DNA from: Gyrodactylus bullatarudis
Taxonomy: Eukaryota > Platyhelminthes > Monogenea > Gyrodactylidea > Gyrodactylidae
Reading direction: 5' to 3'
Assembly: GCA_012064415.1 (NCBI GenBank)
Contig: SSNU01000039.1
Location: 508,119-572,118 of the forward strand
Length of the DNA: 64,000 bases
Every line of letters begins with the position of its first letter. The stretch's first letter is position 1. Below are positions 50,701 to 63,700 of this stretch, one piece after another. Position numbers and translations under genes: made by a program. The notes below the pieces were generated by a model. It saw nothing but the letters and a program-made list of their open reading frames with translations, had not been told where the DNA came from and did not search any database.

Positions 50701-53700
50701 ACCCGTAAGGAAGAGAGATAATATTAATAGACTGAAGTAATTCCAACGTTGATGATTTCAAGTGCGCAGAATACCACAATGATGAGATTATTTTTTTGTG
50801 TGCAGAGAGATTTCAGGTTACTTCTAGCTCCCCCCCCATCCCCTAGTTTAAAAAATACATTGCACAGGCAGAGATAAGGCTTAACCTAATGTTCATTTTC
50901 ATCATAAGGATACACTTTGGGGAAAAGTCGAAACAATTTTCTTGGCCGTGTTTGGAGGGAAATGTGAAAATTCAGACCAGGTTGATGACGCTATACTGAT
51001 GATGTATATTTTTATTATATGAAATAGCCTCCAAAAAAACCTCCTAATAATAAACAAATACGTATGTGGACTGGAAACCTCTTTTTACATAGCTGTAATT
51101 GGCCACTTGAGGGAATCAACTGAAACATGGATTCAAGTAGTTTCTGTAATTGCTGAGGTAACAAACACACACAGAAACATGTCAGACAAGAAATATAAAG
51201 AGGGAGAGCAATAACTCTGAGAGAGAGGGGAAATAAAAAATGATTTAATAAAATAATCATAATAATAGTTTTTCTGTATATTTAATAATGTATGAGTCAT
51301 TGGAGTGAATTAGTTACATACAGCCTTGATACACAGTAATAAGGGGGGAAAACAATGAACTTGTAAAATAAACCAGAAAGATTCAGAGCCTTAAAATGTA
51401 ACATTAGAAAAAGAAAGAATGATGATGGTGATATACTCGACCAGCAACAAGTTGTAAATTATGTTTTATTTGTAGCTTGATTATATCCCCTGATATCGGG
51501 AGAGGAACTAGTAGGCAATCCAAAGTGTATTCGAACAAATGTATTTGAAGGCAAAAATGCAACAGCCGAATTATGATTATATAGTATTTTTTACTCCTCG
51601 TGTAAGATGTGTGGATATGAAACATAAAAAAATCTTCTTCTCTATAGAAGGGGAATGTGCAATGCCAGACCAGATGATGGCAAGGTGAATTTTGTTATTA
51701 GTAATCATGTTTTTTTATGTTACAATATATACCAGCTTCATTAATATGGCTTCGAGGCTGGAAATTTCCAATTAAGACAGAGTTATTTGTTAAAGATTTA
51801 AGGGATGAATACTAAAAAATTATCAACAATTGAGCAGTATCCAAAATAACTGACCCAAAATAGTTATGCTGATTCAGAATATGAAATAGGTTTTGAAAAC
51901 TGACCTAACTAAAGATAATTATGGGTGAAATTTTCATTATTTAGTCACAAATAAACATCATAAAGCAATAAATATTTCAAATTACCACTCAATTTTCAAT
52001 GAAATTTTACTACGTAATCACTGAAACCTTAAATATCTTGGTTATAAAATAAGTTATCTCATTAGAGACGATAGGAAAACCAATCGAGTAAAATACTCAA
52101 AATTGATATAGAACTATTCTAAATGGGAATTCTATTCAATAACAATAATAATAATAAGATATTTAGATATTTCTTTGAGACTTTTTGGTATTTTTGAGAT
52201 TTGTTTAGAGTTAATTATAAAACAGATTATGTGATATTGAACTGACTTTGGTGATCATAATAAGCTAAAAACACGTTCTTGTAGTCTAAATTATCGTCAG
52301 AGTAAGTGTTCCTCTCTCAAGGGGGGAGGGGTAGGGTTAATCCAAATAGGGAGATTTTATACTTTCAGCACACTCGAGATCAAGGGCAAGACGAGAGATG
52401 AACGAAAGAGAGTTGAAGCTCCTTCCTGAATCTAGTACTAAAATTTACATCCTGGCATAATATAGGACAAGGAAAATGGATATTGAATAACAATAAAAAG
52501 TGTCTGGGAATTATATATATATACAGGGGGAGATTTATACATGATAAAATAAAATGGACATTGTGCAATATATCAAGGAGAGGCTAGCTTCCTTAATTAA
52601 TAAAGTGTAGAAATTCAACTTTGATTTCCACGTGTAAAATTTAATCAGCGAGGAAGAAAACTTGAAATTCTAGTCAAGTAAAAGTCACAAAGGGAAGATT
52701 TAAGAAGCTTAAACTGGGGAATATTTATGCATCAATTTTTTATAACCTGTTCATAGAGTCATAGGGAAATGGCAAAAATATAATCAGACAGAATGGAAAG
52801 TAATCTCTTAAGGGATTTTTAATTTGCAAACAAATGGAATAGAGACTACAAATGTCCAGTCTTGTATATGTATTTTTTTAATAGAGAGAGTGTGTATGTG
52901 ACACACAATCTATAGGTATTATATGTTACATACCAAGATCAAGATATTGTAAAAAGTGAAGAGGAAAAAACCAAAAGATAAATAATAAAAAAGACAATCT
53001 TGTGATGGGGTTGGTATTTTAGGCAATTTGTACGCCAAATAAAAAAATGTTTGGACATAAACAATGAATGGAAAAAAGTCTAAAGAAATCATCTCGAATG
53101 GAGGCGAAGGGATCTATGGAACAATGGAATGAGAGACTAGCAAAAAAGATGTAGGTCAGGTGAAATCAGAAATAAAAAAAACAACAACTCTGCACTGTGG
53201 TAACATGAGGTCATTGATTATTTGGCAAATTAAAAAAGGTATTTTTCAAATCAAAAGAAAAGAAATAAAACGCAAGGAAGAACCCTGAAAGGAAGTCAAG
53301 AATTAATAATTCATACTGTAGTAAAGTGAAGAAAGATAGACACCGCACTAGCGTTTTTGTCTCACATGTGTCATGAATACTATACAGATATCTCCACTAA
53401 AAGTGAATACCTATCACTTTGACCTTGTAATTAATGATTAATTTTGGTGAAAAAAAACTAAATTTTTTCTATACACAAAGATGGTTTTGTATTGTCCATT
53501 TGTGTGTGTGAATGGAGAGTTAGCATGACATTTAGCATCTGGATGATTAATTCTTTCTCAAAATATGAAACAAGATTACCACAGAGTATTGAATAATTTG
53601 GAATTTTGAAAAGTAAGAAAATACTGTAATGAAAAACTCACCAGAAAATATCGAATGTGAACAGTTTTGAGCGAGACAGTCGGGCCAAATGTAACAATGA

Positions 53701-53804
53701 CAATAAACGTTGGAGAAATTTTGACCAACAGAAGTGACAAAGAGTTGATTTAAGAGAATTATGACAACACAGCCAATATAAAGTTTGATAGGTTTGAAAA
53801 CCAT
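32704..53804 (-). CDS. mmd: Catalytically inactive ADAM (ADAM11/22/23 or mind-meld type)
   Basis: Sixteen exons join in frame to 1,488 residues: 53804-53642 (signal peptide), 45178-45081, 41282-41212, 38868-38775, 38153-38044, 37540-37240, 37180-37037, 36765-36554, 36491-36155, 36089-35836, 35769-35647, 35591-34097, 33973-33877, 33817-33371, 33291-33130 and 33062-32704. The order is prodomain; metalloprotease-like domain with STFSSSIKTTLNN-type features (VSSSIKTTLNNF); disintegrin domain (CGNGWIDFGEECD, EFCSGRS); Cys-rich domain (NVLCGMLHCEGG); EGF repeat (CSGRGLCTNVGFCFCQPGWF, about 727-753); membrane span (about 797-822); and a cytosolic tail of about 665 residues. Where HExxHxxGxxH is expected the sequence is TISLSIRDIFGLHS, so all zinc ligands and the catalytic Glu are gone. 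A cell-surface adhesion or receptor role, as for ADAM22/23, is inferred. The symbol follows the Drosophila homologue. Confidence 0.92.
38869..41211 (-). other. ADAM intron 3
   Basis: This 2.3-kb intron contains fragments of dispersed repeats, including GCGCCAGCAAATTTTGAATG near 39473 and a CTCTCGTGAGTTGTT block near 40158 shared with the element at 5690-6167. No exon was recognised. Confidence 0.5.
41283..45080 (-). other. ADAM intron 2, with a large foldback element
   Basis: This 3.8-kb intron holds the inverted-repeat element at 43046-43541. The rest is AT-rich and shows no exon. Confidence 0.5.
43046..43541. mobile_element. Foldback element with two nested inverted repeats
   Basis: The inner arms, 43238-43286 and 43411-43459, are reverse complements over 49 bases with one mismatch (core CTTTCGAATCCAAAATTTTT). 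The outer arms, 43046-43115 and 43480-43541, are a more diverged inverted pair (ACATGAAGATGAGAATT against its complement). The interior and outer end have relatives at 61575-61660 and 56950-56975. There is no ORF; this is a non-autonomous foldback or MITE-type element. Confidence 0.65.
45179..53641 (-). other. ADAM intron 1 (8.5 kb)
   Basis: It separates the signal-peptide exon from the prodomain; donor and acceptor phases agree. It contains the TTAA-flanked element at 47719-48124, dispersed-repeat blocks near 50535 and 51981-52070, and several short AT-rich open frames that do not look coding. Confidence 0.5.
47719..48124. mobile_element. TTAA-flanked MITE (piggyBac-like ends)
   Basis: The 406-bp element starts TTAACCCTTCAAGTCCCA, and its other end reads TGGGACTATAAGGGTTAA, the reverse complement with two differences in 18. 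A TTAA duplication followed by CCCTT-type ends is typical of piggyBac-superfamily elements. There is no ORF inside, so it is non-autonomous. Related ends occur at 11634 and 9266. Confidence 0.7.
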
Positions 53805-53921
53805 CCCGGTTAAGATAATCCAGTAATCTTTCACAGTAATTCGCTAAAATGATAAAAACCTCTTAATTGGAGTTAAAAGTTGTAGACATTCGTAAATCTG
53901 AATATGTATACATAAGAAAGA
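53805..53921. promoter_or_regulatory. Possible divergent promoter, ADAM / 53922 ORF
   Basis: Only 117 bases separate the ADAM start codon from the plus-strand candidate ORF. A minus-strand acceptor-like TATCATTTTAG just upstream of the ADAM ATG leaves open a further 5' UTR exon. Confidence 0.25.
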
Positions 53922-54397
53922 ATGGAATCATTCTGCTGTATTAATGATTCGGTGGAAAACGGAATAGATTTCGATTTAGCTCACCTCGAGTGCATTTTTA
54001 ATAATCCAAAATCTGCAGTTAATACAATTATCTTTCAAGTGATGCCTTTAAACAAACTCGATCAAAAAAAGATAATAATTATTTTGTTTTACTTTGAAAA
54101 GGAACAGATTCAAATTCAACCATAATTTATTCTGAATTACTTATTCAAATGATAAATTTCAAGATTTCACTCAAAATCTTTCCTCGATTCTCTACTAAAG
54201 TACAAACAGAGAAAATCATATTTATTCAACTTCAGATTTTATTTCTTCAGAGTATAATAAAAATTTCACATGAATCTAAAACATTACAAACATATTTAAT
54301 GAGTATTTTCGATCAGTTAATTAATAACAAATGCATTTTAAATATCAATAGATTGTCTCATTTCAACTATTTATGCAAACATGGAAATTCAAAATAA
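53922..54397 (+). CDS. Candidate small two-exon gene, unrecognised
   Basis: Two consecutive plus-strand open frames are present. The first starts with ATG and has reasonably mixed composition (ENGIDFDLAHLECIFNNPK). If a GTGATG donor near 54040 is joined to a TTTCAAG acceptor near 54166, both are in phase 0 and give about 116 residues ending NYLCKHGNSK. An AATAAA lies about 40 bases past the stop. It sits divergent from ADAM and convergent with the couch potato gene, filling an otherwise empty 900-base gap. No family was recognised, and chance ORFs in AT-rich DNA remain possible. Confidence 0.3.
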
Positions 54398-54718
54398 ACA
54401 AATCAAGAGCTCTCCTCCATTCTTTTCACAAATGTAATGGAATAAAAACTTTAAGTACATAGACAATTGAACAATAACGGTTTTTGCAATATTAATCCAA
54501 ACTCGGCCTCGGGAATGATGATATGTTGAGGTTTATAGTTATTTAAAAGGCTCTCTACTGGATATGTTCAAGGATTTCGGGTCAAAATTGTCTCTCTGCC
54601 AATAAAAAATAAAAAATCCAAACATCTTTGATTTTACTCTTTTTTACTCGTTCTTTTTGATATGTTCTCAAAAAGCTATCCGTAGGAGAGCTTTTTCTGT
54701 ATTTTGATATGTCTTTGG

Positions 54719-57700
54719 TTAGTTATTGTGGTGGCTATTTGAAATCTTGTTGGACAAACAATCATCGTTACTTGATGGCATACACGAATTAAGGTAGTTC
54801 ATCGTAGGAATGTTTTGCTGTTCAGGGCAGTTGTAATTATTTGGTTGAAGGCTTTGTTGGGGTTGAAAATTGTTGAGATTTTGCGGTCCAAAGGTTAATT
54901 GAGCTGCTAAATTAAACTTGATTCAAAATCTGAGTTAGGGGAACTAGATTGATCTTGGAAACTTACATTGTTTGCTTGAAAGAAGGCGGCTGGGTTCATA
55001 TTCTGCTGATTCAGCGAGTTGGATGAATTGTTATTTGGACCAGTGTTTAGTGAAGTGGTCGACAATAGACCAGCTTGACTCAATATTTCGAAGGGATTCA
55101 ATGAAGTTGCCCAATTATTTGGATTCTCCTGACTCTGACCAAGGAGAGACGGATCAACTGGAAAAAAATCATTTTGAACTTTAATTTTTGGCGAGAAAAT
55201 ATGAAATGCTCATGTTTTTACTTACAAGCGGGTAAATGGGAGAAGAGGGCTGGTGAGAAACCAGTCATTAGACCATTGCCGTTGACGGTAGCTGTGAAAT
55301 TGGCCAAATTCATAGCCTGCTGATGACTAATCATGTTCTGATGAGGATTTCCGTATTGCGTAGGACTGGAGACTGTGGGTATTCCATTAATGGAACCATT
55401 CATAAGTCCAGCTAAGCCCAAAGGACCTAAAGGGATTGGCATATTTGGAGCTTTTGGTTTGGTCACTTTTGTATTGCTGCGGGCGAATTCTAGACGCATA
55501 TGTTGGATGCCGTCTGGATCAAATTTAACACCCTATATTTTAGTGGGAAAAATTATATTATTTTATCATCTTGCTACTTTGGAGTAGTTTTGAGAAATAG
55601 CAAAAAAGAGTGGAATGCAAAATTCATGGGCTGTTGTGAAATTTACTGAATGAAAGTAACAAAAATAGTGTAGCTCAGGGGATGACTCTTATTGACTTGA
55701 AAAGTCTAAATCTAGTTAACATTCATCGAGTTTATTTGCATGCCTCAATTAGATGATATCTCAGGGAAAATTAAAAATTCAAGATTCATTGAACAGGAAA
55801 CTTCTATTGTCGAGGAGAAATCTCTGCTAACCACACCCCCATCCTATCCACTAGACATTTTAATCTGAGAAAGTGATTGCTTCAAAGAGAGAGCTTAGCC
55901 TGAAAATTAACAGATATACCTTGAATGAGCTATATTGGTTTTCTTGAGACCCATAGATACTTGTGAATTTTACTTGATGTGTTTTTTTTAGCGCAAATTT
56001 TTTCACTTTCTCCCGCACGTTTATACACCAATCGACGCAAAATTTAAGTCTCTATTCAATGATACCCAGTTGTTAGACAATTAGTTGTTTTCATTCATTG
56101 ATTTTGAACATTTAGTAACTCCAGTTTTGAATATCTTCGCAACTAAATACAAATTTCAGCTCATTCAAGTTTTTCTTAGTGTCACCAGATCATACAATAA
56201 AAGTGACATAATCAAATTATCTACAAGTTTTTCTCAAATTGGCGCCAAATTTTCAATTTTTTGAATCCCTTCATTCAGATTCTGATTCCTAAAGCCTTTA
56301 CGACTCGATTTGTCTGATTATAAGAAGCACAGGAAAGAAGGCAATGCTTTCCATCTAGACATGAAGATTCATTGGTAATCATTACACCTAGAACGAACTG
56401 AAACAAGTGAAATAACCTGATCTCTACACAATCTGATGACAATCCCCAAAAAATTCTAAAAGCAATCGTACACTAAACAACTGTCCTTATTTCTTCCTTA
56501 TCTTAGCAATGATATAATCAATTCCATGACCATGACAACGGGAATAAACAAATTCTGTAACATCTATTGAATAAATGTACCACTTTATTCTTCTAAATAC
56601 AATATATCTGGACAGTAGATTGCCACCACTAAGGGTTTCATTCAGGAATATATAAGGATGGTAGGTAGTGGGGCTGATTTTTAAAAATAGTAATCTTTGA
56701 GATATTCCAAAATCATTCGATCAAACCATGGGGTCATCCCTATTGAAAAAAGTACTTGACAATATCAGTAACGAAACGTCTCAAAGAGGTTGATTATGCA
56801 GAATTCCAATTAAATCTACTTTTCCTATAATTTTTGATGGCAAGTTTTGTCTACTGCATACGGTAGCATGATTACTTACGACATTAGACAAATAATTCAA
56901 ATTCCTCTAGAGAAGTTCACAGAGATTTTTCATTGACTAAGGAATAGTAAAATTCTCATTTTCATGTCAACTAGATTTATACACTAGATTTATATACTAG
57001 AAGCACCGTTTATCTCTATTAAAACGGTCAATGAAAAATTCCATCTTGTTCAAGTGATTCGTGTCTACAATTTTCTAACACAAAAAATGTAAAAACAGTG
57101 AGTTTGGTTTTGTGTGGTTGTGTGAGAATTGTAGTTGTGTATTAATGTGGATGATGATCTCTAGGATATGTGCTCACTCTTTCGGGTACATGAGACATGA
57201 CAGATGGAGTAAATAAGAAAGAAAAAGTCAAATGTTTACAAAATCTTCAACCTCACAAGCCTCACAAGGTAGAATGGGGGCGTGTATGTGTAAGAGAGAG
57301 AGATAGAGAGAGAGGCCACGTGAACAAGAAATAATGTAAATACAATAAAAAAGGGCTTAGTTTTAGACTAAGGACTTAAAGTACACGCAGACTTCCTAAA
57401 AACTTGAACTCCTATTAACTTTTCGTTTAATCGATTCTCGTGTTCTTCTCCCAACTGTACACAGAAAGACTCTGGCGTGTGTTGCCTCAACTGTTCAATA
57501 AACTTTAATTTTTAAAATACATTTGATTCTAAGAGGTAGATGTATGTATATTATGGTAGAATAGAAAGTTTATTGTGCTCATGGTTCTAGGATTTCCATT
57601 TCAACTAACCAATCTTTATTTTGCCATTGACAAAGAGTACCTGTTTCCATTTTCGAGAAGAAATTAAAAAACTAGGCACTGCTTTACCAATTCACACAAA

Positions 57701-60700
57701 GTTATTATTACATTAGTTGAAGGGGAGAATACCTTTGTGATAAATACCTTTACTTGTTGTACAAGTTCAATTTCCCCAATGTTGTTTCAATGAGCATACC
57801 ACCTACAAAGAGGGATAGACGAATTAAATCTTTTGATAACAAGTACACATGTTCAAAAGAGAAGAGAAAGTTTATACAAGGTAGACTCTATAGACTCCCA
57901 TTGTGATAGGATTATACACAAAAATGCCATTTTAGCTAATTTTGTATTTAAGCTCAAAGTTTTATCGTTTGATAATTTCAATCTTGTTTATGAAAAGTGA
58001 GATAACTTGATTGAAAAAATTTTAATCAACTCAGTCATAGGTATCTTTCTCTATGTTCGAATGGATGAAAGTAAGTTTTGATTGGTTTTTAGTTTTTCTC
58101 AAGCTATAATTTTGTATTTAAGCTTAAAGTTATATCTCAAACATACTTCGTTCCTGTGGGCAATATAGCCGAGGAATAAAAGTACTTGTTCTGTAAATAC
58201 TTTCTGCGTAGCTTATTGATGAATAATTAAAAATCAAATATAAAACGTTCTCTATTTTTGCATTAAATCACAGAGGCTTAAAAAGATTTCGTAGCCAAAT
58301 TTTCTAGTTTTTTCAAGATTTTTTCAATCTGTATGGTAATTACTCACCTTGAGATCGGCCATAGCTATTTCTGCTTGTTCACGCGTTTCAAATGTTACAA
58401 AGCCAACGGGCTACAAAAGCAAAAGCCAATTAATTACAAGGAAAATTATTAGTGGTTAAAGAAGAGAGAATTAAAAGTTCTTCAAAGATATTTTCTGTAC
58501 TCTCTAAGAGAGAATCATTATTTTGAGAACGCACAGCTGTGAGTTTACCATTTTTACCAGCTGGCTTAAGAGTACTCGATAAATAGCCCTAGAAATATTT
58601 GAATTTAATGTGTACATGAAAAATTGGAATTAACACACATTATTGATGATGATCGGTTGCCCATTTGGTTTGAATTGGATTCCATTGTCATGTTGAGAGA
58701 CACACACGCACGAGCATAATTTGAGTACCATTTTGATTTGTCATTAATTGGGAAGATGAAAAAGAAATTCAATTAATACGTATTTTTCAAAAGAATTAAC
58801 ACAGAAATAATCTTAAATTTACAATAAAAATTTCAAGTGAAAACTAATGAGATCTGATCAAGGAAGCAACTGAACCTCTATCTTTCTTCGGACAGTCAAA
58901 ACACTGATGAATTTTCAAAAGTCACAATGAAATTTTCCAATTGGATAAGAATTTCAACATTTCATTATAAGATTTGATGGAGAACTATAACTCTATATAA
59001 ATCCTACCCCCTCTAAAATCAAATTGGAAACCCAAGCTAACATGAGTTTAGGTTCGATCCTTTCGGATCTAAACATGATATCATTACGATGATGCTATCT
59101 CAACATGGTAAACTGATCAAAAAAGGAAATCTCCTTGGTCTAGTTCTAACTAATACAATAGTAATTATTATAATAGGAATCCAGAGAACTGCAGGAGTAA
59201 TTACGGGGATGAACACAAAACTTACGCACATTAATAATAACATTAATTATTACATAATTTTGTATAAATTAAGGGATTGACTTTATTAAAAAAGAGTGTA
59301 AGTAAATAACTTTTAGTGGTGAGAGTAGGGGAATGGATGTTGATTTGGTGAGGTACATTTATGGCATATTTATGCAAGAAACTCTCTATTCCTTAAAGAG
59401 ACTCTTTTGAAGGACAAGGAAATTGGATGGAAGTGGCCTTTTGCATGAATTGTTACTCGGAGTGTTGGTAATTAAAAATTTAGCCAAGAGATCTAAAGCT
59501 AGTCGATATGAAGATGGGAATTTATGCTTTTATACAAAATTCCCAATTTTTTCATCAAGAATTCGAGTTTGATCACGATTTTTTGAAATTTTATAAGGAA
59601 ATTATTATTTCAAATCCCGAGTTAGCGCTAAACTTCTATTTATTGATCTTTGAGTTGAAAATTTTTGTTGATTTCAAAGTGAGAGAGGGATCAAAATTTG
59701 ATTTTTAGGATCAAAATTATTCAAAGAAATTAAATATGCTGAATCGAATTTTGAGAATCAACCCATCATTGTGGAAAGAATGAATTTTCATTCTTTGATC
59801 ATTTTCCCTTCTTGAAAACCAATAAATAATTGAAGATCTGAAATCCCAGAAAAATGACAGATTATGATTCAATGATATAGAGGAAACGTTGAAGTTATCA
59901 ATGACACTGTAATAATATCAAGTTGAAAAAATGAATTAATGAAATTAAACATAAAAACATAATTCTTTCTTGACTGGGATCAAAGGGATATCGAGGGAAC
60001 ACGAGTAAATTGACGTAACTCTTTAGCACAGGTGAAACGAAAAATACACATTTTACTTCTCCATTAAAGACCCACCTCAAATTGAAAGTTATCTTTTTTT
60101 GAATATCTCTCGAATGTTCTGTAGAGGTTTCCTTTGAATGGTCATTCTCAGACAGATTACAAAGGTGATGGAAGAAGCAGAAATGAAATGTATAATCCAG
60201 ATGTATTCTGGAATTCTTTCTTTAACAGTAAGGTAGAGAAAAAACAGATTCTTCAAGTAAATCACTGAATTTCAAAAAGCAACTACAAGTAAAATGAAGA
60301 AGAAGTGCAAGTTGAAGAACGGAAAAAGTAACAAGATACCAGATGATCAAGATTGTGAGGGGAAATTTCAACCACTTTTATGTCACATTCCCCTTTTTTC
60401 TTACATGCATGATTTTGCCCATTTTCTCACTGAACGATTTAAGCTGAGCATTTATGAAACCCTAAATGTAAAAAAGTTGAATAAGTCTACGTCCTCCAAT
60501 GATGTGATCAAGGACATCCTCTTGCTACACGTTCCAAATATACATTGGAGGTAGATTTATTTTTATTTCCAATTTTTAATTTTATAGAAGATAAAAATGC
60601 CGTTGAATGGCTAAAAATGATATTTTGGCTCTATTTTTTCTCATCATCCAAGAAATAATCTTTGAGTAGAGTAAGAAGGTGCCAGATCTCTATTTCGGGC

Positions 60701-63700
60701 ATACTCATCAGTATGATCAGTGCCATATAAAAATACAGGTTTCACAACACTGATGAGTATGCCCGAAATAGAGATCTTTAAATGTTTTACACTATTGAAT
60801 CTAACTCAGCATTTTGTAGATACTAAATTGAATTCCTGAAACTACTCTTAATGTTTGAGAAATGTCAGCTTTTTTCGAAAAAACTTTGGCAAGTAAATCT
60901 ATATTCTAATGAGAGGTCAAGATTATGATTTTTATTTGGTTAAAAACGTTTTTTTTCATTGGATAAAAATCAAGTGTTTTCATAGTAATGCAATAAGATT
61001 AATAAGGATAATAAATAGATGTAAAAAAAGTATACATAAGGAACAAAGCTCACCTTGTATCCTCTGAATAGTAGATATAATTCTCTTGCCTTTGTATCCA
61101 ACGGTAAGCCGCTAACGAATAATGTTCGTACCTTGAAGAGTGAAATAAAATTCAATAAATAGATAATCTTAAATATCAAAGAACCAATAAGTTTTCCTTT
61201 TATTTTTATTACATTAATTAAATGAAGAGGTAATGTAATTCAACTAAATTCTTATTTATACCTAGTATACACATGGTGTTTTCATACCATTCTTAATTGG
61301 AGAAAAACATAAAAGATTGCCTTAAAATAGATTTCAGAGGACATTAGAGGTTTCCTGAAGTTACTTTTAGATAAAGACTAAAAATCAGATTTAGAGTACA
61401 GCTCTTCTTGAAAATAAATTGCAAAATTTACTCATAAATCTATGCATAAATCTACTGAGATGAAGAATCGAATTTTTTTGGATCTCTTTACGAAATAAGC
61501 CAAATAATTGTTAAAAGAAAAAAATTTCCGAAAGAAAAATTCAATTTGAGATAAATCTCCCACCTTTTTCAATCTTTAAGCTCAGAAATTCGTCTTTATT
61601 GTGGAAAATCGAACAACGAAGGAAAAGGATACAAAATTCAAAGTTTAACCTTTTCTTGGACATGGTGAGTTTCTCTAAACTCCTCTAGAGATCATAGCAA
61701 CATATAATCCCGCAAACTTTCCAAATATCTCTCTATTATCGATTGAAAATTTCAAAATCCTGAGCCTCTGAATCCGGGGAGAATACTTTACAATCTTTAA
61801 TAATATCATTGAATCGATTGGATTATTTATTACTTTTGAATAATAATTATTGGAAAGCCCCCCTTAACATTTAGAAATACACAACATGTTATATTATACA
61901 TGTGCATAATTTCTTCATTCTTGAATGTCACTGATTAATTTTGCATTGCTGATCTACTTGTGTATTATGCATTGGTGGAGGAGTATGGAGAAAGTATGAT
62001 GATGTAATCGTATATCATTATTAATTGTGATTGTGAAAGAGGGTCAAAGAGAGGCCTCAAGAAATTTGCATAACACTGGAATAGTTTTTCAATAATTTAT
62101 GTAAATTTATAATCTACTTTCTACTTGTGGAGGTGGAACGATGATTTCTCTGTGCATTTATGTTTTTCTTGGTAACAAATGAAATGATTCTTGTTGTTAA
62201 TGAGTTCTAAGCATACAATAAAATACAATACGAGAATAATTTTAAGTGTATCACATCGTATATATTAGGATGAGACAGAGAGATAAACAAAAGTTTCCAC
62301 TAGCAACCGATAACACAAAGGACTTTATATAACTGAGGGACAATTCTGAAAATATACGTCTCAGGTGTCATATGATGCTAGTAAAGAGGCAATATTTGTG
62401 AAAAACTGTTTGTATTATGAAATTTGTGATTTAAATGGAAGTTAGGGATTTTCGAAAGAGACATCATTTTAATGGTTCTTGTAATTATTTTCAAGCAGTA
62501 TAAACCATATAGATTTTCAACAAACTGATACAGAGAAATGTATCATCGTTAATAACGTTAATCGAAATCTGTATCTATATATTAGACCCTGAACCACACT
62601 TGATAAAACAAAATATATTTCTGGCCAAATAACTTCATAGCATGAGAGCAAGGTAAGCAGTTCAAGGTATTTGAAAAAGGTTATCTGGTACTCAAACTGT
62701 TGAGGAATTAATTTGAAAATCTCGATCGAATATCCAAAAACTGAGGTATTCATCACTACAATAAGATAGAATTTAGCATTTTTATTATTATTATTTTAGG
62801 GAAGTTTTTAGGATAAGAATAACAAAACTTTTCTTTCTGTTCGACTAAATGTTTATGCAAATCTAATCTCTATAGGATATTTTCATTCTGTGTACTGTTC
62901 TGGGGATGAATGTTTTGCGATGAGCGAAATGGCGTAAAAGATTTTTTTCTGTGATTCTTTTCTCACGTGAAAATCGACAGAGAAAACTTTATGATCAAAC
63001 ATCTGTTTTTTCCCGATCAGCCTTTTTTCTCACATGGGTCATCTCACTATCACAAACCATCTAATTAAAATTTTGTTTTTAGCCAGCAGGATTATTAGTT
63101 TCTCTGTCTGGATGAAAAAATAGACATACATACGTAAAATAACGCTTTCATCCGGGTCTTGGGGTGTTAATCTAATTACAGGGAGGAAAGATTGATTGTC
63201 GGAGGTGAAGGAAAAACAAGAAATCGACATTGCAGTTAATAGAGATTGACGACAAAGCCAACACTCAAAGATTTGAAATCGAGAAGGCAAACATGACAGT
63301 GGGCTTCGAAAGGAAAAATGTAATTAAATTTCAAGTCAGAGAATTAATTCTTTTTCGAGGAATTAAAAAAAACATGTATTCCATTTAATTTTGTATTACT
63401 TTTCTCGATAAGGGAAAATAGTACATTCGAGTACTGTACCGTATTGTCAGAAATGTCAAGAAAAAATTGTCTGAAAATTGTGTGATTCTTATTCAACGCA
63501 AGCGTGGGACAACTTGGCAAAGTAAGCAAACTAATAATTCATTGTTTATATTCGCGATTGTTTCAGCAAAAGACAAAAACCTCGGAAAGGGGAAAAATTA
63601 ATTTTCCCAGAAATTTTTGCTTCTCCCCCTGTCAGAGGTTGGCAAGAAAAAACCTTCTTTCCTTATTAATTTATTGACGCAAGCATTGCATCGCTTGAAA

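Larger units (their letters stand above)
58589..61053 (-). other. Couch potato intron 2, with hairpin
   Basis: This 2.5-kb intron holds the 29-bp perfect inverted repeat at 60684-60777 and an 86-codon plus-strand ORF at 60294-60554 of unknown meaning. The rest is AT-rich without recognised exons. Confidence 0.5.

Noticed and set aside
59508..59708. 66-codon plus-strand frame in a couch potato intron.
   Set aside because: Low-complexity Phe/Ile/Lys composition typical of random AT-rich sequence, with no splice or polyadenylation support.
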